NCBI GenBank assembly: GCA_036380355.1
Contig: DASVEW010000099.1
Coordinates: 1 to 16,583, forward strand
DNA length: 16,583 nt
From: JACDAN01 sp036380355
GTDB lineage: Bacteria > Actinomycetota > Thermoleophilia > Gaiellales > Gaiellaceae
Reading direction: 5' to 3'
In this document: in pieces, positions 1 to 6,399 of the stretch
Layout: each line of letters opens with the position of its first letter
Position numbering within the stretch: the stretch's first letter is position 1
Position numbers and translations under genes: made by a program
The notes under the pieces: model-generated
Told to the model about the DNA's origin: nothing
The model's input: the letters and a program-made list of their open reading frames with translations, nothing else
Databases searched by the model: none

Positions 1-267
1 GAGGACTACGAAGCGGCCCGTCCGGTGGCCGACTCGTTGCGGGAGCGTGACGACTTCCCGCACGACGTCGCCGACGCGCTGGCGACGCTGGCCGCAGAGG
101 ACGTCCTGGGCTACACGTACGCAATCGAGTCGGTCCTCGAATCCTTCGAGCAACGAGACGAGTACCTGGAGGACATACCCGTCGCGGACACGGTCATAGT
201 CCTGCAGGCGCTGGCGGCCCGTCGCAACATGGCCGCCGAGCTCACCTCACCGCTGCTCCCGAGCTGA
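1..267 (+). CDS. 3' end of an unrecognised protein gene
   Basis: The frame is open from the first base of the window to a TGA at 265-267, giving 88 residues of a protein whose start lies upstream. A GTG at 25 is in frame, but there is no ribosome binding site before it and coding-like sequence (EDYEAARP) precedes it, so I treat this as a truncated gene. The visible part is acidic and helical-looking, with many Asp, Glu, Ala and Leu residues, no Cys and no membrane segment. I do not recognise a family. A perfect hairpin 7 bases after the stop (274-298) fits the 3' end of a transcription unit. Confidence 0.6.
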   Translation, partial: EDYEAARPVADSLRERDDFPHDVADALATLAAEDVLGYTYAIESVLESFEQRDEYLEDIPVADTVIVLQALAARRNMAAELTSPLLPS

Positions 268-273
268 TCCGCC

Positions 274-298
274 GCGGAACGGGCTTAGCCCGTTCCGC
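274..298. terminator. Hairpin after the first gene, likely terminator
   Basis: GCGGAACGGGC, loop TTA, GCCCGTTCCGC: a perfect 11-bp stem starting 6 bases after the stop at 267. No T-run follows, so it is a terminator-like hairpin rather than a textbook intrinsic terminator. Confidence 0.5.
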
Positions 299-344
299 CG
301 CAAACGCATCTCGAGAAGGAAGTCGGCGAGCCAATCTCCGCCGC

Positions 345-361
345 GCGGCGCGAAGCGCCGC
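345..361. repeat. Small GC-rich hairpin with GAA loop
   Basis: GCGGCGC-GAA-GCGCCGC, a perfect 7-bp stem with a 3-base loop. It is the second of three hairpins in the 143-base gap between the plus-strand gene ending at 267 and the minus-strand gene ending at 411. Function unknown. Confidence 0.35.
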
Positions 362-375
362 CCGGCTCCATACGG

Positions 376-403
376 TCGCCGAAAGTCGTGAGACTTTCGG
401 CGA
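376..403. terminator. 12-bp hairpin at the end of the ArsR-like gene
   Basis: TCGCCGAAAGTC, loop GTGA, GACTTTCGGCGA: a perfect 12-bp stem 7 bases beyond the stop codon of the minus-strand regulator gene (411). It is symmetric and could stop transcription from either side. There is no clear T-run. Position and strength make terminator the best reading. Confidence 0.55.
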
Positions 404-410
404 AGAGCCG

Positions 411-938
411 CTAGCTGTCGGGGTGAGGATGCATGATCGCCGTGATTACGAGCTGCTCGGCGTTCTCGTCCTCGACCTCCTCGAAGCGCGGCACGAGCTC
501 GGAGAGCACCTCGAGCGCCTTCTCGGGATCCACGCGCACCGTGACGCGCACGAACCGGAAGCGGCCCTCGGCGCCGTGCTCGACCTGCGCCTTGTGGAGG
601 TCGTCCATCACGGCGGTGTGCAGGTTCGAGGCCCCGGCCGACACGAGCTCCGGCGCCACCTTGAGCGTCTTCGCCGCAGCGCGGTAGGGCTTCTCCCGGC
701 CCTTGTCGCTCGGAACCTGCTGGATCAGCTCCGCGCGGAGGAGCATCCGCACGTGAAAGTGGAGATGGCCGGGGTCGACGCCGAGCCGCTGTGCGAGCTC
801 CCGGTTCGACAGCGCCTCCTCGGACTCGCCCAGCGCCTCGAGGACGCGCAGCCGGAGAGGATGGCCGAGCGCCTTGAGCTGATCCGGGCGGTCGATCGTG
901 AGCACTTCGGGAATGGGATTCGGTTCGGGTGTCGCCAT
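411..938 (-). CDS. ArsR-like winged-helix transcription regulator
   Basis: 175 residues from ATG (936-938) to TAG (411-413). Residues about 14-90 read as an ArsR-type winged helix-turn-helix: 'LKALGHPLRLRVLEAL', then 'SNRELAQRLGVDPGHLHFHVRML' as helix-turn-helix, then the wing with 'GREKPYRAA'. The remainder is a C-terminal domain with the strand-like stretch 'RFRFVRVTVRVDPEKALEVL', probably for dimerisation or ligand binding. There are no cysteines at all, so it is not a classic thiol-based metal sensor. Upstream on its strand is a GAGG-type ribosome binding site and a promoter-like pair (951-978). It follows the pgl gene by 37 bases and could be read through from that operon as well. Its target is unknown. 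Confidence 0.85.
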   Translation of the reverse strand: MATPEPNPIPEVLTIDRPDQLKALGHPLRLRVLEALGESEEALSNRELAQRLGVDPGHLHFHVRMLLRAELIQQVPSDKGREKPYRAAAKTLKVAPELVSAGASNLHTAVMDDLHKAQVEHGAEGRFRFVRVTVRVDPEKALEVLSELVPRFEEVEDENAEQLVITAIMHPHPDS

Positions 939-950
939 CGGCGACCTCTA

Positions 951-978
951 TATATACGACTCACACGAATGTTGTCTA
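951..978 (-). promoter_or_regulatory. Likely promoter of the ArsR-like gene
   Basis: Reading the minus strand: TAGACA (978-973), 16 bases, then TATATA (956-951), close to the TTGACA/TATAAT consensus. It overlaps the last codon and stop of pgl. The TA run 949-956 stands out in this GC-rich sequence and also permits 17- or 18-base spacings. Confidence 0.55.
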
Positions 979-1650
979 GGTAGGCAGGCGCGTGGCGGCG
1001 GCCCGATCGACCAGCGCGATGGTCGTTCCCGATGCCGATCGGACGAGACTTGCGGGGGTCGCAGGATCCGGTTTCCCGGTGAACGCGCGCGCGACCGCGT
1101 CCGCCTTTTCGGCTCCGACGGCCAGGAAGACGACCGTGTCGGAGGCGTTCAGCGGAGGAATCGTCACCGTGACGCGGTCGACGTCGGGCCTGTGGACGGC
1201 GACCGCCCGGCGCCGCAGCTCGTCGAGGGCCGGGTCGTTCGGAAACAGGGACGCCGTGTGCCCGTCCGGCCCGATGCCGAGCAGGACGAGATCGAAGACC
1301 ACGCCGCGCAGCTCGGCCTCGTAGGCGTCGGCGGCCTCGTCCGGCGGGAGCTCTCCGCGCACTCTGTGCTCGATCGCCGGGCCGCGGTCGAGCCGGTCGA
1401 GCAGGCTCTCGCGGACGAGCCGGTAGTTCGAGCGCTCGTCGTCCGGCGGGACACAGCGTTCGTCCGCGAACCAGACCTCCGTGCGGCTCCAGTCCGGCTC
1501 GAGGCGGGCGGCGGCCTGGTAGGCGGGTCGCGGCGTCGAGCCGCCCGACAACGCAACGTGGCCTCCGAGCTCAGCGCGCTTCGCGAGGAGCTCGGCCGCC
1601 TCGCGCTCCGCCTCGGCCGCGCTGCCCGAGACGCGGATCTCGACGTCCAT
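976..1650 (-). CDS. pgl: 6-phosphogluconolactonase
   Basis: 224 residues. Family role: hydrolyses 6-phosphogluconolactone to 6-phosphogluconate, the second step of the oxidative pentose phosphate pathway, in the cytosol. Visible family motifs are 'ALSGGSTP' (33-40), 'DERCVPPDDERSNYRL' (63-78) and 'GIGPDGHTASLFP' (125-137), which contains the conserved His of the active site. Length is normal. The ATG (1648-1650) overlaps the TAA of proC by one base (TAATG), so translation is probably coupled. No zwf or gnd lies beside it here, so the link to proC looks like co-expression (both pathways turn over NADPH) rather than a pathway cluster. Confidence 0.9.
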   Translation of the reverse strand: MDVEIRVSGSAAEAEREAAELLAKRAELGGHVALSGGSTPRPAYQAAARLEPDWSRTEVWFADERCVPPDDERSNYRLVRESLLDRLDRGPAIEHRVRGELPPDEAADAYEAELRGVVFDLVLLGIGPDGHTASLFPNDPALDELRRRAVAVHRPDVDRVTVTIPPLNASDTVVFLAVGAEKADAVARAFTGKPDPATPASLVRSASGTTIALVDRAAATRLPT

Positions 1651-2471
1651 TACTCCTCGCCGGCCGCCAGCTCCCGGCCGCGCTCCATCGCGGCCTGGAT
1701 CGCGTTGAGAAACGCGGCGCGCACACCGGCCTGCTCGAGCTCCCGGATCGCGCGAATCGTCGTGCCGCCCGGGGACGTGACCATCTCCCGAAGCTCGACC
1801 GGGTGCATCTTCTCGTCCCGCAGCAGCTTCGCCGTCCCCAGCATCGTCTGCACGACCAGCTCGGTCGTGTCCTCGCGGGACAGCCCGAGCAGGATCCCGG
1901 CCTCGATCATCGACTCCGCCAGCAGTGCGAAGTACGCCGGGCCGGAGCCCGACACCGCCGTCACGGCGTCCATGTACCGCTCCGCCACCCGGACGACGCG
2001 GCCGACGTGCAGCAGGACGTCCTCCGCGAGCGCGAGGTGCTCGTCGCCGGCGTGCGCGCCCGCGCAGAGCCCCGCGACGCCCTCGTGGACCGTCGCGGGC
2101 GTGTTCGGCATCGCCCGCAGCACCGGGACGCCTGGTGCGAGCCGCTCCTCGATCGCCGCCGTGGGCACGGCGGCCGCGATCGAGAGGACGGTCTGGTCGG
2201 GCGAGAGGATCCCGCCGATCTCGCCGAGCAAGGAATCGAAGTCCTGCGGCTTGACGGCGATCACGACGAGACCCGCGCCGGAGACCGCCTCGGTGTTCGA
2301 GGTCGTGACCCGGATCCCGTGGCGCTCGGCGAGCTCCTTCGCCCGCTCCTCGCGTCGCACCGTCGCGACGATCTCGTCCGGCTTCCGCCAGTCCGTGCTC
2401 AGGAGCCCGGTCAGGAGCGCCTCGCCGATCTTCCCGGCGCCGAGGATCGCGATGCGCCGGGGATCGGCCAT
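1650..2471 (-). CDS. proC: Pyrroline-5-carboxylate reductase
   Basis: 273 residues, normal for the family. It catalyses the last step of proline synthesis, NAD(P)H-dependent reduction of 1-pyrroline-5-carboxylate, in the cytosol. Seen in the sequence: Rossmann dinucleotide motif 'GAGKIG' (11-16), 'AVKPQ' (72-76), 'MPNTPA' (121-126), 'SGSGPAY' (174-180) and the C-terminal signature 'VTSPGGTT' (231-238) of the dimerisation domain. The start is ATG (2469-2471), 9 bases after the stop of the TIM-barrel gene. The stop TAA overlaps the pgl ATG. proA and proB are not in the window. Confidence 0.95.
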   Translation of the reverse strand: MADPRRIAILGAGKIGEALLTGLLSTDWRKPDEIVATVRREERAKELAERHGIRVTTSNTEAVSGAGLVVIAVKPQDFDSLLGEIGGILSPDQTVLSIAAAVPTAAIEERLAPGVPVLRAMPNTPATVHEGVAGLCAGAHAGDEHLALAEDVLLHVGRVVRVAERYMDAVTAVSGSGPAYFALLAESMIEAGILLGLSREDTTELVVQTMLGTAKLLRDEKMHPVELREMVTSPGGTTIRAIRELEQAGVRAAFLNAIQAAMERGRELAAGEE

Positions 2472-2480
2472 GGACGAAGT

Positions 2481-3299
2481 CTACGAGGCGAGCTGATTCA
2501 CGACAGCGGCCATTTGGGCCAGGCGCGCGGGATCGAGACCGCCCTCGTCGTCGACGGCGGTGGCCTCGAGCGTCAGCGATCCCGCGTAGCCGCGGCGAAC
2601 GAGCCCGGTCAAGAAGCCCTGCAGATCCAGATTGCCCTCGCCGGGGAGCAGGTAGCGTCGCTTCCCTTCGTGCCACAGTCGCCCGTCGAAATCCTTGACG
2701 TGCACGTGGTGGACGACGTTGCCCTCCCAAAGCCAGTCGGCGGTGACGCTCTCCTCGAGCTGGCCGTGGAAGCCGAGGAACTCGGTGTCGAGGACGATCC
2801 GGCAGCGCGCGTCGCGCTCGAGCGCGAGGCGAAGATTGGCGAGCGGCGTGCCGACGTCACCCGGGATCGTCTCGGCAGCCACCACAACGCCGTACGCGGC
2901 CGCCGTGTCCAGGCAGAGAGGCAGGCGCTCGAGATTCCGCTGGATGTCCCGGTCGCCGGTCGGCCGCTCCCACAGGTGGAGCACGAGCGTCCTGGCGCCG
3001 AGCGCCGCCGCCGCCCGGCAGTTGACCTCGAGCCGCTCGAGCGCGTCGTCGACCTCGTCGGCCGCGTCACTGCCAAGCCCGGCGCCGATCAGCTTCTCCG
3101 CATGCACGACCGGAAAGGCCAGGCCCGACTCCCGCAGGTCGGCGATCACCTCGTCGAGGTGGCCGTACCAGGCCGAGTAGATGCCGAGCTCGAATCCGGG
3201 TACGCCCAGCGACGGCCCGTGGCGGACGATCTCCCGGTGGTCGGTCTGGATCGGGTCGCGCGTCATCGCGCCGGTGGAGAGCAGGACCGTTCGCGTCAC
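2481..3299 (-). CDS. Sugar phosphate isomerase/epimerase (xylose isomerase-like TIM barrel)
   Basis: 272 residues from GTG (3297-3299). I chose this start because it forms a GTGA overlap with the stop of the upstream glycosylase gene; an open frame to 3392 exists but would overlap it by 97 bases. The protein fits the AP-endonuclease-2/xylose-isomerase-like TIM-barrel superfamily. Candidate divalent-metal ligands are E143 in 'AAETIPGD', D171 in 'VLDTEF', histidines in 'HHVHVKDFDG' (197-205) and E245 in 'LTLEAT'. Members isomerise or epimerise sugars, and some cut DNA at abasic sites (endonuclease IV). The glycosylase next door makes a repair role tempting, but the motifs look more like the sugar branch. 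The substrate cannot be told from the sequence. Confidence 0.8.
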   Translation of the reverse strand: MTRTVLLSTGAMTRDPIQTDHREIVRHGPSLGVPGFELGIYSAWYGHLDEVIADLRESGLAFPVVHAEKLIGAGLGSDAADEVDDALERLEVNCRAAAALGARTLVLHLWERPTGDRDIQRNLERLPLCLDTAAAYGVVVAAETIPGDVGTPLANLRLALERDARCRIVLDTEFLGFHGQLEESVTADWLWEGNVVHHVHVKDFDGRLWHEGKRRYLLPGEGNLDLQGFLTGLVRRGYAGSLTLEATAVDDEGGLDPARLAQMAAVVNQLAS

Positions 3300-4165
3300 G
3301 CGGCTTCGACGAGCAGCCCGCGCTGCGAGCGCACGGGGAGAAGACCGCGCGCGAATCCCGCCAGCAGGTACATGCTCGCGAGCCCCTGCCACTCGCCGTA
3401 GCGAGCCAGGAGCTCGGCGGTGTCGGATGGCTCGGCGGGCCGGCCGAGGAGCGCGGTGCAGAGCTTGATGAGGCCGAGGTCGCCGACGAGGCCGAGCTCG
3501 TAGCGGCCGAGACCCTCCAGACCAATGACTCCGGAGGACCAGGGCCCGAGCCCGCGCTCACGCTCGAGGCGCCGGGCAACCGCGCCCGGCTCGAGGCCGC
3601 GAAGCCGTTCGAGGTCCACGGTCCGGCAGAGACGGACGATCGTCGAAGCCTTCCTCGCCGTCAGCCCGAAGCGCTGAAGGTCGACGGGAGCACGCCCGGC
3701 AAAGCAGTCAGGCGTCGGAGGAACGAAGAAGAGGCCGTCGGTCTCGCAGGCGGACCTGATGAGCCGACGCTCGATCTTCCTCGCCTCCGACGAGGTGATC
3801 AGCTGCCCGCAGACTGCTCGGACGAGCGCCTGCGTCACCGATCCGACCCGGATCGGGCGCTTCCCGGGGAGCGCCCGAAGCGTCCGCCCGAGCATCGGAT
3901 CGTCCGCGAACCGCTGCAGGAACTCGGAGTGGTCGGACTCGAGGGGCAGCATCGCGTGGAGCTGCTCCAGCGCCTCCTCCGCGTGTGAGCGCAGCTCGAT
4001 CCGGCCGTCGGACGCCTGCCAGGCGCAGGCGCGGGCGAGTCCGTCGGAGACCGCGAACAGCCCGACGAGGATGCGCCCGTCGAACCGGCGCGTCGCGTCG
4101 CTCGCCCACACCGCGGAATCGCGCAGCGAGAACGGACCGCGGGGGCGGAGGGTCGCCTCGAGCAT
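3296..4165 (-). CDS. DNA-3-methyladenine glycosylase, AlkA-like (HhH-GPD)
   Basis: 289 residues from ATG (4163-4165). Family role: base-excision repair, removing alkylated bases from DNA. The N-terminal part (about 1-100) resembles the extra domain of AlkA proteins. 'AVCGQLITSSEARKIERRL' (118-136) matches the usual 'GQQIS..AA' helix, and 'ERERGLGPWSSGVIG' (201-215) is the helix-hairpin-helix, followed by the catalytic Asp in 'VGDLGL' (D229). No Cys cluster for an Fe-S centre is present, which excludes the MutY/Nth type. It begins 9 bases after the VOC gene and ends in a GTGA overlap with the TIM-barrel gene, so it is firmly inside the MarR-led operon. Association with alkylation or electrophile stress is inference. 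Confidence 0.85.
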   Translation of the reverse strand: MLEATLRPRGPFSLRDSAVWASDATRRFDGRILVGLFAVSDGLARACAWQASDGRIELRSHAEEALEQLHAMLPLESDHSEFLQRFADDPMLGRTLRALPGKRPIRVGSVTQALVRAVCGQLITSSEARKIERRLIRSACETDGLFFVPPTPDCFAGRAPVDLQRFGLTARKASTIVRLCRTVDLERLRGLEPGAVARRLERERGLGPWSSGVIGLEGLGRYELGLVGDLGLIKLCTALLGRPAEPSDTAELLARYGEWQGLASMYLLAGFARGLLPVRSQRGLLVEAA

Positions 4166-4174
4166 GGCGAGACC

Positions 4175-5017
4175 CTACGCGAGCAACAGGCGGTTGCCCG
4201 ACGGGTCCCGGACGACCGGCCCCTCGGGCGTATCCTCGGGCTCCCGGCCCGACCCCGAGACCCGGCCGGCGACCTCGTTGCGGCTCTCGCCGTCCGGCAG
4301 GACGATGGTGGCGAGCCGGAGCGAGGCCGAGCCCTCGGGCGGCGGCGAGGCGCCCGCGCTGTTCCACGTGTTCGCCCCGACGTGGTGGTGGTAGCCGCCG
4401 GCGGAGAGGAACGCCGCCTGCCCGCCGTACGTCGCCGTCAGGTCGAACCCGAGCACGTCTCGGTAGAAGCTCAGCGTCTCGGGGACGTCCGAGACCTGGA
4501 GATGCACGTGGCCCATGACCGTCCCCGCGGGCAGCCGCTCGAACGGTGCCGTCTGCGGGTCATCGAGCTCGCCGAGGAGGTTCTCGAGGTCGAGCGGCTC
4601 CGTCGTCATCTGCTCGACCCGGCCCTCCCAGACCTCCCGAGGGCGGTCGGCGTAGATCTCGATGCCGTGCGCGTCCGGGTCCCGGAGGTAGAGCGCCTCG
4701 CTGACGAAGTGGTCGGAGACGCCCGACAGCGGGACCTGCTCCCGGATCGCGTGTGCGAGCCAGGACGCCAGCTCCTGCCGCTCAGGCACGAGCAGCGCGA
4801 AGTGGAAGAGCCCGGTGTTGCGCGGCGCGGGCCGCGCGCCGGGCACCTCGTGCAGGCGGAGCAGCTCGTTCCCGTTCGATCCGAGCGAGGCGCGGCCGCC
4901 GGCCTGCTCGCGGACCGAGAGCCCGATTGCCCGCCGGTAGTAGTCGAGGGAGCGGTCGAGGTCGGAGACCGTCAGCTCGACGGGCCCCATCCCGGTCTCG
5001 GGCGGCAGCGACGCCAC
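4175..5017 (-). CDS. Two-domain VOC protein, catechol-2,3-dioxygenase (CatE)-like
   Basis: 280 residues from GTG (5015-5017). It contains two vicinal-oxygen-chelate modules: residues about 10-125 ('VELTVSDLDRSLDYYRRAIGL' through 'DPDAHGIEIYADRPREVW') and about 165-280 ('GHVHLQVSDVPETLSFYRDVLGF' through 'DPSGNRLLLA'). The layout and the 'GIEIYADRPREVW' stretch match the CatE/YfiE-like group of extradiol-dioxygenase-related proteins. The 'HVHLQVSD' and 'YHHHVGANTWN' histidines are plausible metal ligands. Activity could be ring cleavage of a catechol, or thiol/glyoxalase chemistry. It lies 9 bases after the MarR gene, a common pairing for aromatic or electrophile response. An internal ATG (MGPVEL) is an alternative start. 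Confidence 0.85.
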   Translation of the reverse strand: MASLPPETGMGPVELTVSDLDRSLDYYRRAIGLSVREQAGGRASLGSNGNELLRLHEVPGARPAPRNTGLFHFALLVPERQELASWLAHAIREQVPLSGVSDHFVSEALYLRDPDAHGIEIYADRPREVWEGRVEQMTTEPLDLENLLGELDDPQTAPFERLPAGTVMGHVHLQVSDVPETLSFYRDVLGFDLTATYGGQAAFLSAGGYHHHVGANTWNSAGASPPPEGSASLRLATIVLPDGESRNEVAGRVSGSGREPEDTPEGPVVRDPSGNRLLLA

Positions 5018-5026
5018 CCGCCGAGC

Positions 5027-5533
5027 CTACCGCTCCAACTCGAGCAGAACTTTCCGGAGAAGCTTGTTCAGCTGCGCAAGCTCCCGCTCGCTCAGCGCGG
5101 CCGCGACGGCGGCCTCCTTGGACGCCTGGGCACCGAGTGCCTTCGCCCAGAGCCCGTGGCCCTGGTCGGTAAGCTCGATCTGCAGCCCTCGGCGGTCGTT
5201 CGGATCGGGAAGCCGGCGGATCAGCCCCGCCTTCTCCAGGCGGTCGAGCCGGTTCGTCATCGCGCCGCTGGAGAGGCCCTCCTTCTCCGAGAGCTGCCCG
5301 GGCGAGCTGCGATAGGGAGGCCCCGAGAGGCTCAGGTGGCCGAGGATGCCCCACTCGCCGAACGAGAGGCCGAACTCGCCCAGCGTCTCGTCCATCTGGC
5401 GGCGGATCGCCTTGACGATGCGCTGCATCCGCTGCACCGCGGACTCGACTTCGAGGTCGACGCCGGGGAGCTCCTCCGCCCATTCGGCCAGAAGCCGGTC
5501 GACGTTGTCCTGCATCGCCGCGTCGGTAGCCAC
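5027..5533 (-). CDS. MarR-family regulator, first gene of the operon
   Basis: 168 residues from the GTG at 5531-5533. The frame stays open to a TTG at 5567-5569, but that codon lies in the -35/operator palindrome, upstream of the predicted transcription start. The GTG sits 7 bases after the minus-strand -10 GACAAT, fitting a leaderless start; an ATG at 5513-5515 is the other option. The core is a MarR winged helix: 'LSFGEWGILGHLSLSG' followed by 'SPGQLSEKEGLSSGAMTNRLDRLEKAGLIRR' and the wing 'DPNDRRGLQIELTDQG'. Long helices on both sides form the dimer interface. It heads the minus-strand operon and diverges from the cupin genes. By analogy with the family it should repress both sides until a ligand binds (inference). 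Confidence 0.88.
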   Translation of the reverse strand: MATDAAMQDNVDRLLAEWAEELPGVDLEVESAVQRMQRIVKAIRRQMDETLGEFGLSFGEWGILGHLSLSGPPYRSSPGQLSEKEGLSSGAMTNRLDRLEKAGLIRRLPDPNDRRGLQIELTDQGHGLWAKALGAQASKEAAVAAALSERELAQLNKLLRKVLLELER

Positions 5534-5540
5534 GGATCCG

Positions 5541-5599
5541 ATTGTCGCCGAAATTTGTCTTGACGTCAAACTACCTGTGACCTACACTCTCCACGTCAA
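5541..5599. promoter_or_regulatory. Divergent promoters sharing one palindromic -35; likely MarR operator
   Basis: The perfect palindrome TTGACGTCAA (5560-5569) reads TTGACG as a -35 on both strands. Plus strand: TTGACG, 17 bases, TACACT (5583-5588). Minus strand: TTGACG, 17 bases, GACAAT (5546-5541). A second copy matching 8 of 10 positions, TCCACGTCAA, lies at 5590-5599, exactly 30 bases (about three helical turns) away and over the plus-strand start point. Palindromic sites of this size suit a MarR dimer, and the MarR gene is the one being transcribed leftward. The promoter geometry is seen; binding by this MarR is inferred. Confidence 0.75.
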
Positions 5600-5640
5600 G
5601 TAGTTCGATGTCGAGAATTATCGACCGAAAGGAGACCGCG

Positions 5641-5886
5641 ATGCAGCCGATGGACGCAGGGACCAGGGCGTTGCTCGCGGCCGAGCACGTTGCCGGGCTC
5701 GCGCGGTCCCGGAAGGGAGCAAGCGCATGGCCACGGCTATTGCGAAGTCGTACGAGGTCGTCTCACTCGAGGACATCGAGCCCGGCCCCGAGCACGAGGG
5801 CCGTGTTCCGCTCAACATCCGGCGCCACTTCGACATCCGGGGATTCGGGGTGCGCGCCAACCGGGCGGTGGGCGACGGGCACGTAG
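5641..5886 (+). CDS. Possible small ORF overlapping the first cupin gene
   Basis: An ATG at 5641 follows an excellent ribosome binding site (AAGGAG, 8 bases upstream, in the leader of the cupin transcript). The first 29 codons read as a plausible helical peptide (MQPMDAGTRALLAAEHVAGL then ARSRKGASA) with G or C at most third positions. After that the frame runs 160 bases into the cupin gene in another frame, where it becomes Ser/Arg-rich shadow sequence. It may be a leader peptide, the remnant of a small gene that has lost its stop, or a site of translational coupling. A full-length 81-residue product is doubtful. Confidence 0.3.
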   Translation: MQPMDAGTRALLAAEHVAGLARSRKGASAWPRLLRSRTRSSHSRTSSPAPSTRAVFRSTSGATSTSGDSGCAPTGRWATGT

Positions 5887-6389
5887 TCGGCGAGCACGAC
5901 GAGGTCGGGCTCGGCGCGACCGGCCAGGAGGAGCTCTACCTCGTCCTCTCGGGGAAGGCGACCTTCAACGTGGACGGGGAGCCCATCTTTGCGGCGGCCG
6001 GCACGCTCGTCTTCGTCCGTGACCCGGCGGCGAAGCGCAGCGCGATCGCGAAGGAGGAGGGCACGACGGTTCTGGCGATCGGCGGGACACCCGGCGAGCC
6101 GTACCGCCTCTCGGTCGGCGAGGCCATGAACGACATGTGGGAGCCGTACCGCGCCGGCGACTACGAGACCGCGCTCGAGACGCTCGGGCCGGTGCTCGAG
6201 GAGCGGCCCGAGGCGCTCGTCCTCTTCAACGTCGCCTGCATGGAGGCGCGGCTCGGGCGCACGGACGACGCGATCACGCATCTGGAGCAGGCGATCGAGG
6301 ACGATGATCGGATCAAGGAGAACATCCGCACCGACGGGGACCTAGACTCACTCCGAAAGGATCCGCGCTTCCAGGCGCTGACCGCATAG
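5727..6389 (+). CDS. Cupin domain plus C-terminal TPR protein, copy 1
   Basis: 220 residues. The ATG at 5727 has a GGGAG ribosome binding site 8 bases upstream. Residues about 38-118 form a single cupin barrel: 'EHDEVGLGATGQEELYLVLSGKATFNVDGE' is cupin motif 1, with H57, E68/E69 and the closing Gly. Motif 2 ('AAGTLVFVRDPAAKRSA') has no His, so the usual metal site is incomplete. Residues about 137-200 are a TPR-like helix pair ('FNVACMEARLGRTDDAITHLEQAI') followed by the 'DLDSLRKDPRF' motif often seen at the end of TPR modules. It is probably cytosolic; no signal or membrane segment is seen. It is the first clear gene after the MarR-flanked promoter. Function unknown; a sensor or binding role fits better than catalysis. 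Confidence 0.8.
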   Translation: MATAIAKSYEVVSLEDIEPGPEHEGRVPLNIRRHFDIRGFGVRANRAVGDGHVVGEHDEVGLGATGQEELYLVLSGKATFNVDGEPIFAAAGTLVFVRDPAAKRSAIAKEEGTTVLAIGGTPGEPYRLSVGEAMNDMWEPYRAGDYETALETLGPVLEERPEALVLFNVACMEARLGRTDDAITHLEQAIEDDDRIKENIRTDGDLDSLRKDPRFQALTA

Positions 6390-6399
6390 GAGGAAGCAG

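Noticed and set aside
2481..3299. Endonuclease IV as the identity of the TIM-barrel gene, because a DNA glycosylase is next to it
   Set aside because: The full set of endonuclease IV metal ligands and signature motifs is not visible; the pattern fits the sugar isomerase/epimerase branch better.
898..3401. Very long open frames on the plus strand (about 530 codons each) opposite pgl, proC and the TIM-barrel gene
   Set aside because: They lie antisense to genes with clear family motifs and are rich in Arg, Ala, Gly and Pro, as expected for shadow frames in GC-rich DNA; they have no recognisable domains.
5534..5569. TTG at 5569 as start of the first MarR gene
   Set aside because: It lies inside the palindrome acting as -35, upstream of the predicted transcription start, and has no ribosome binding site.
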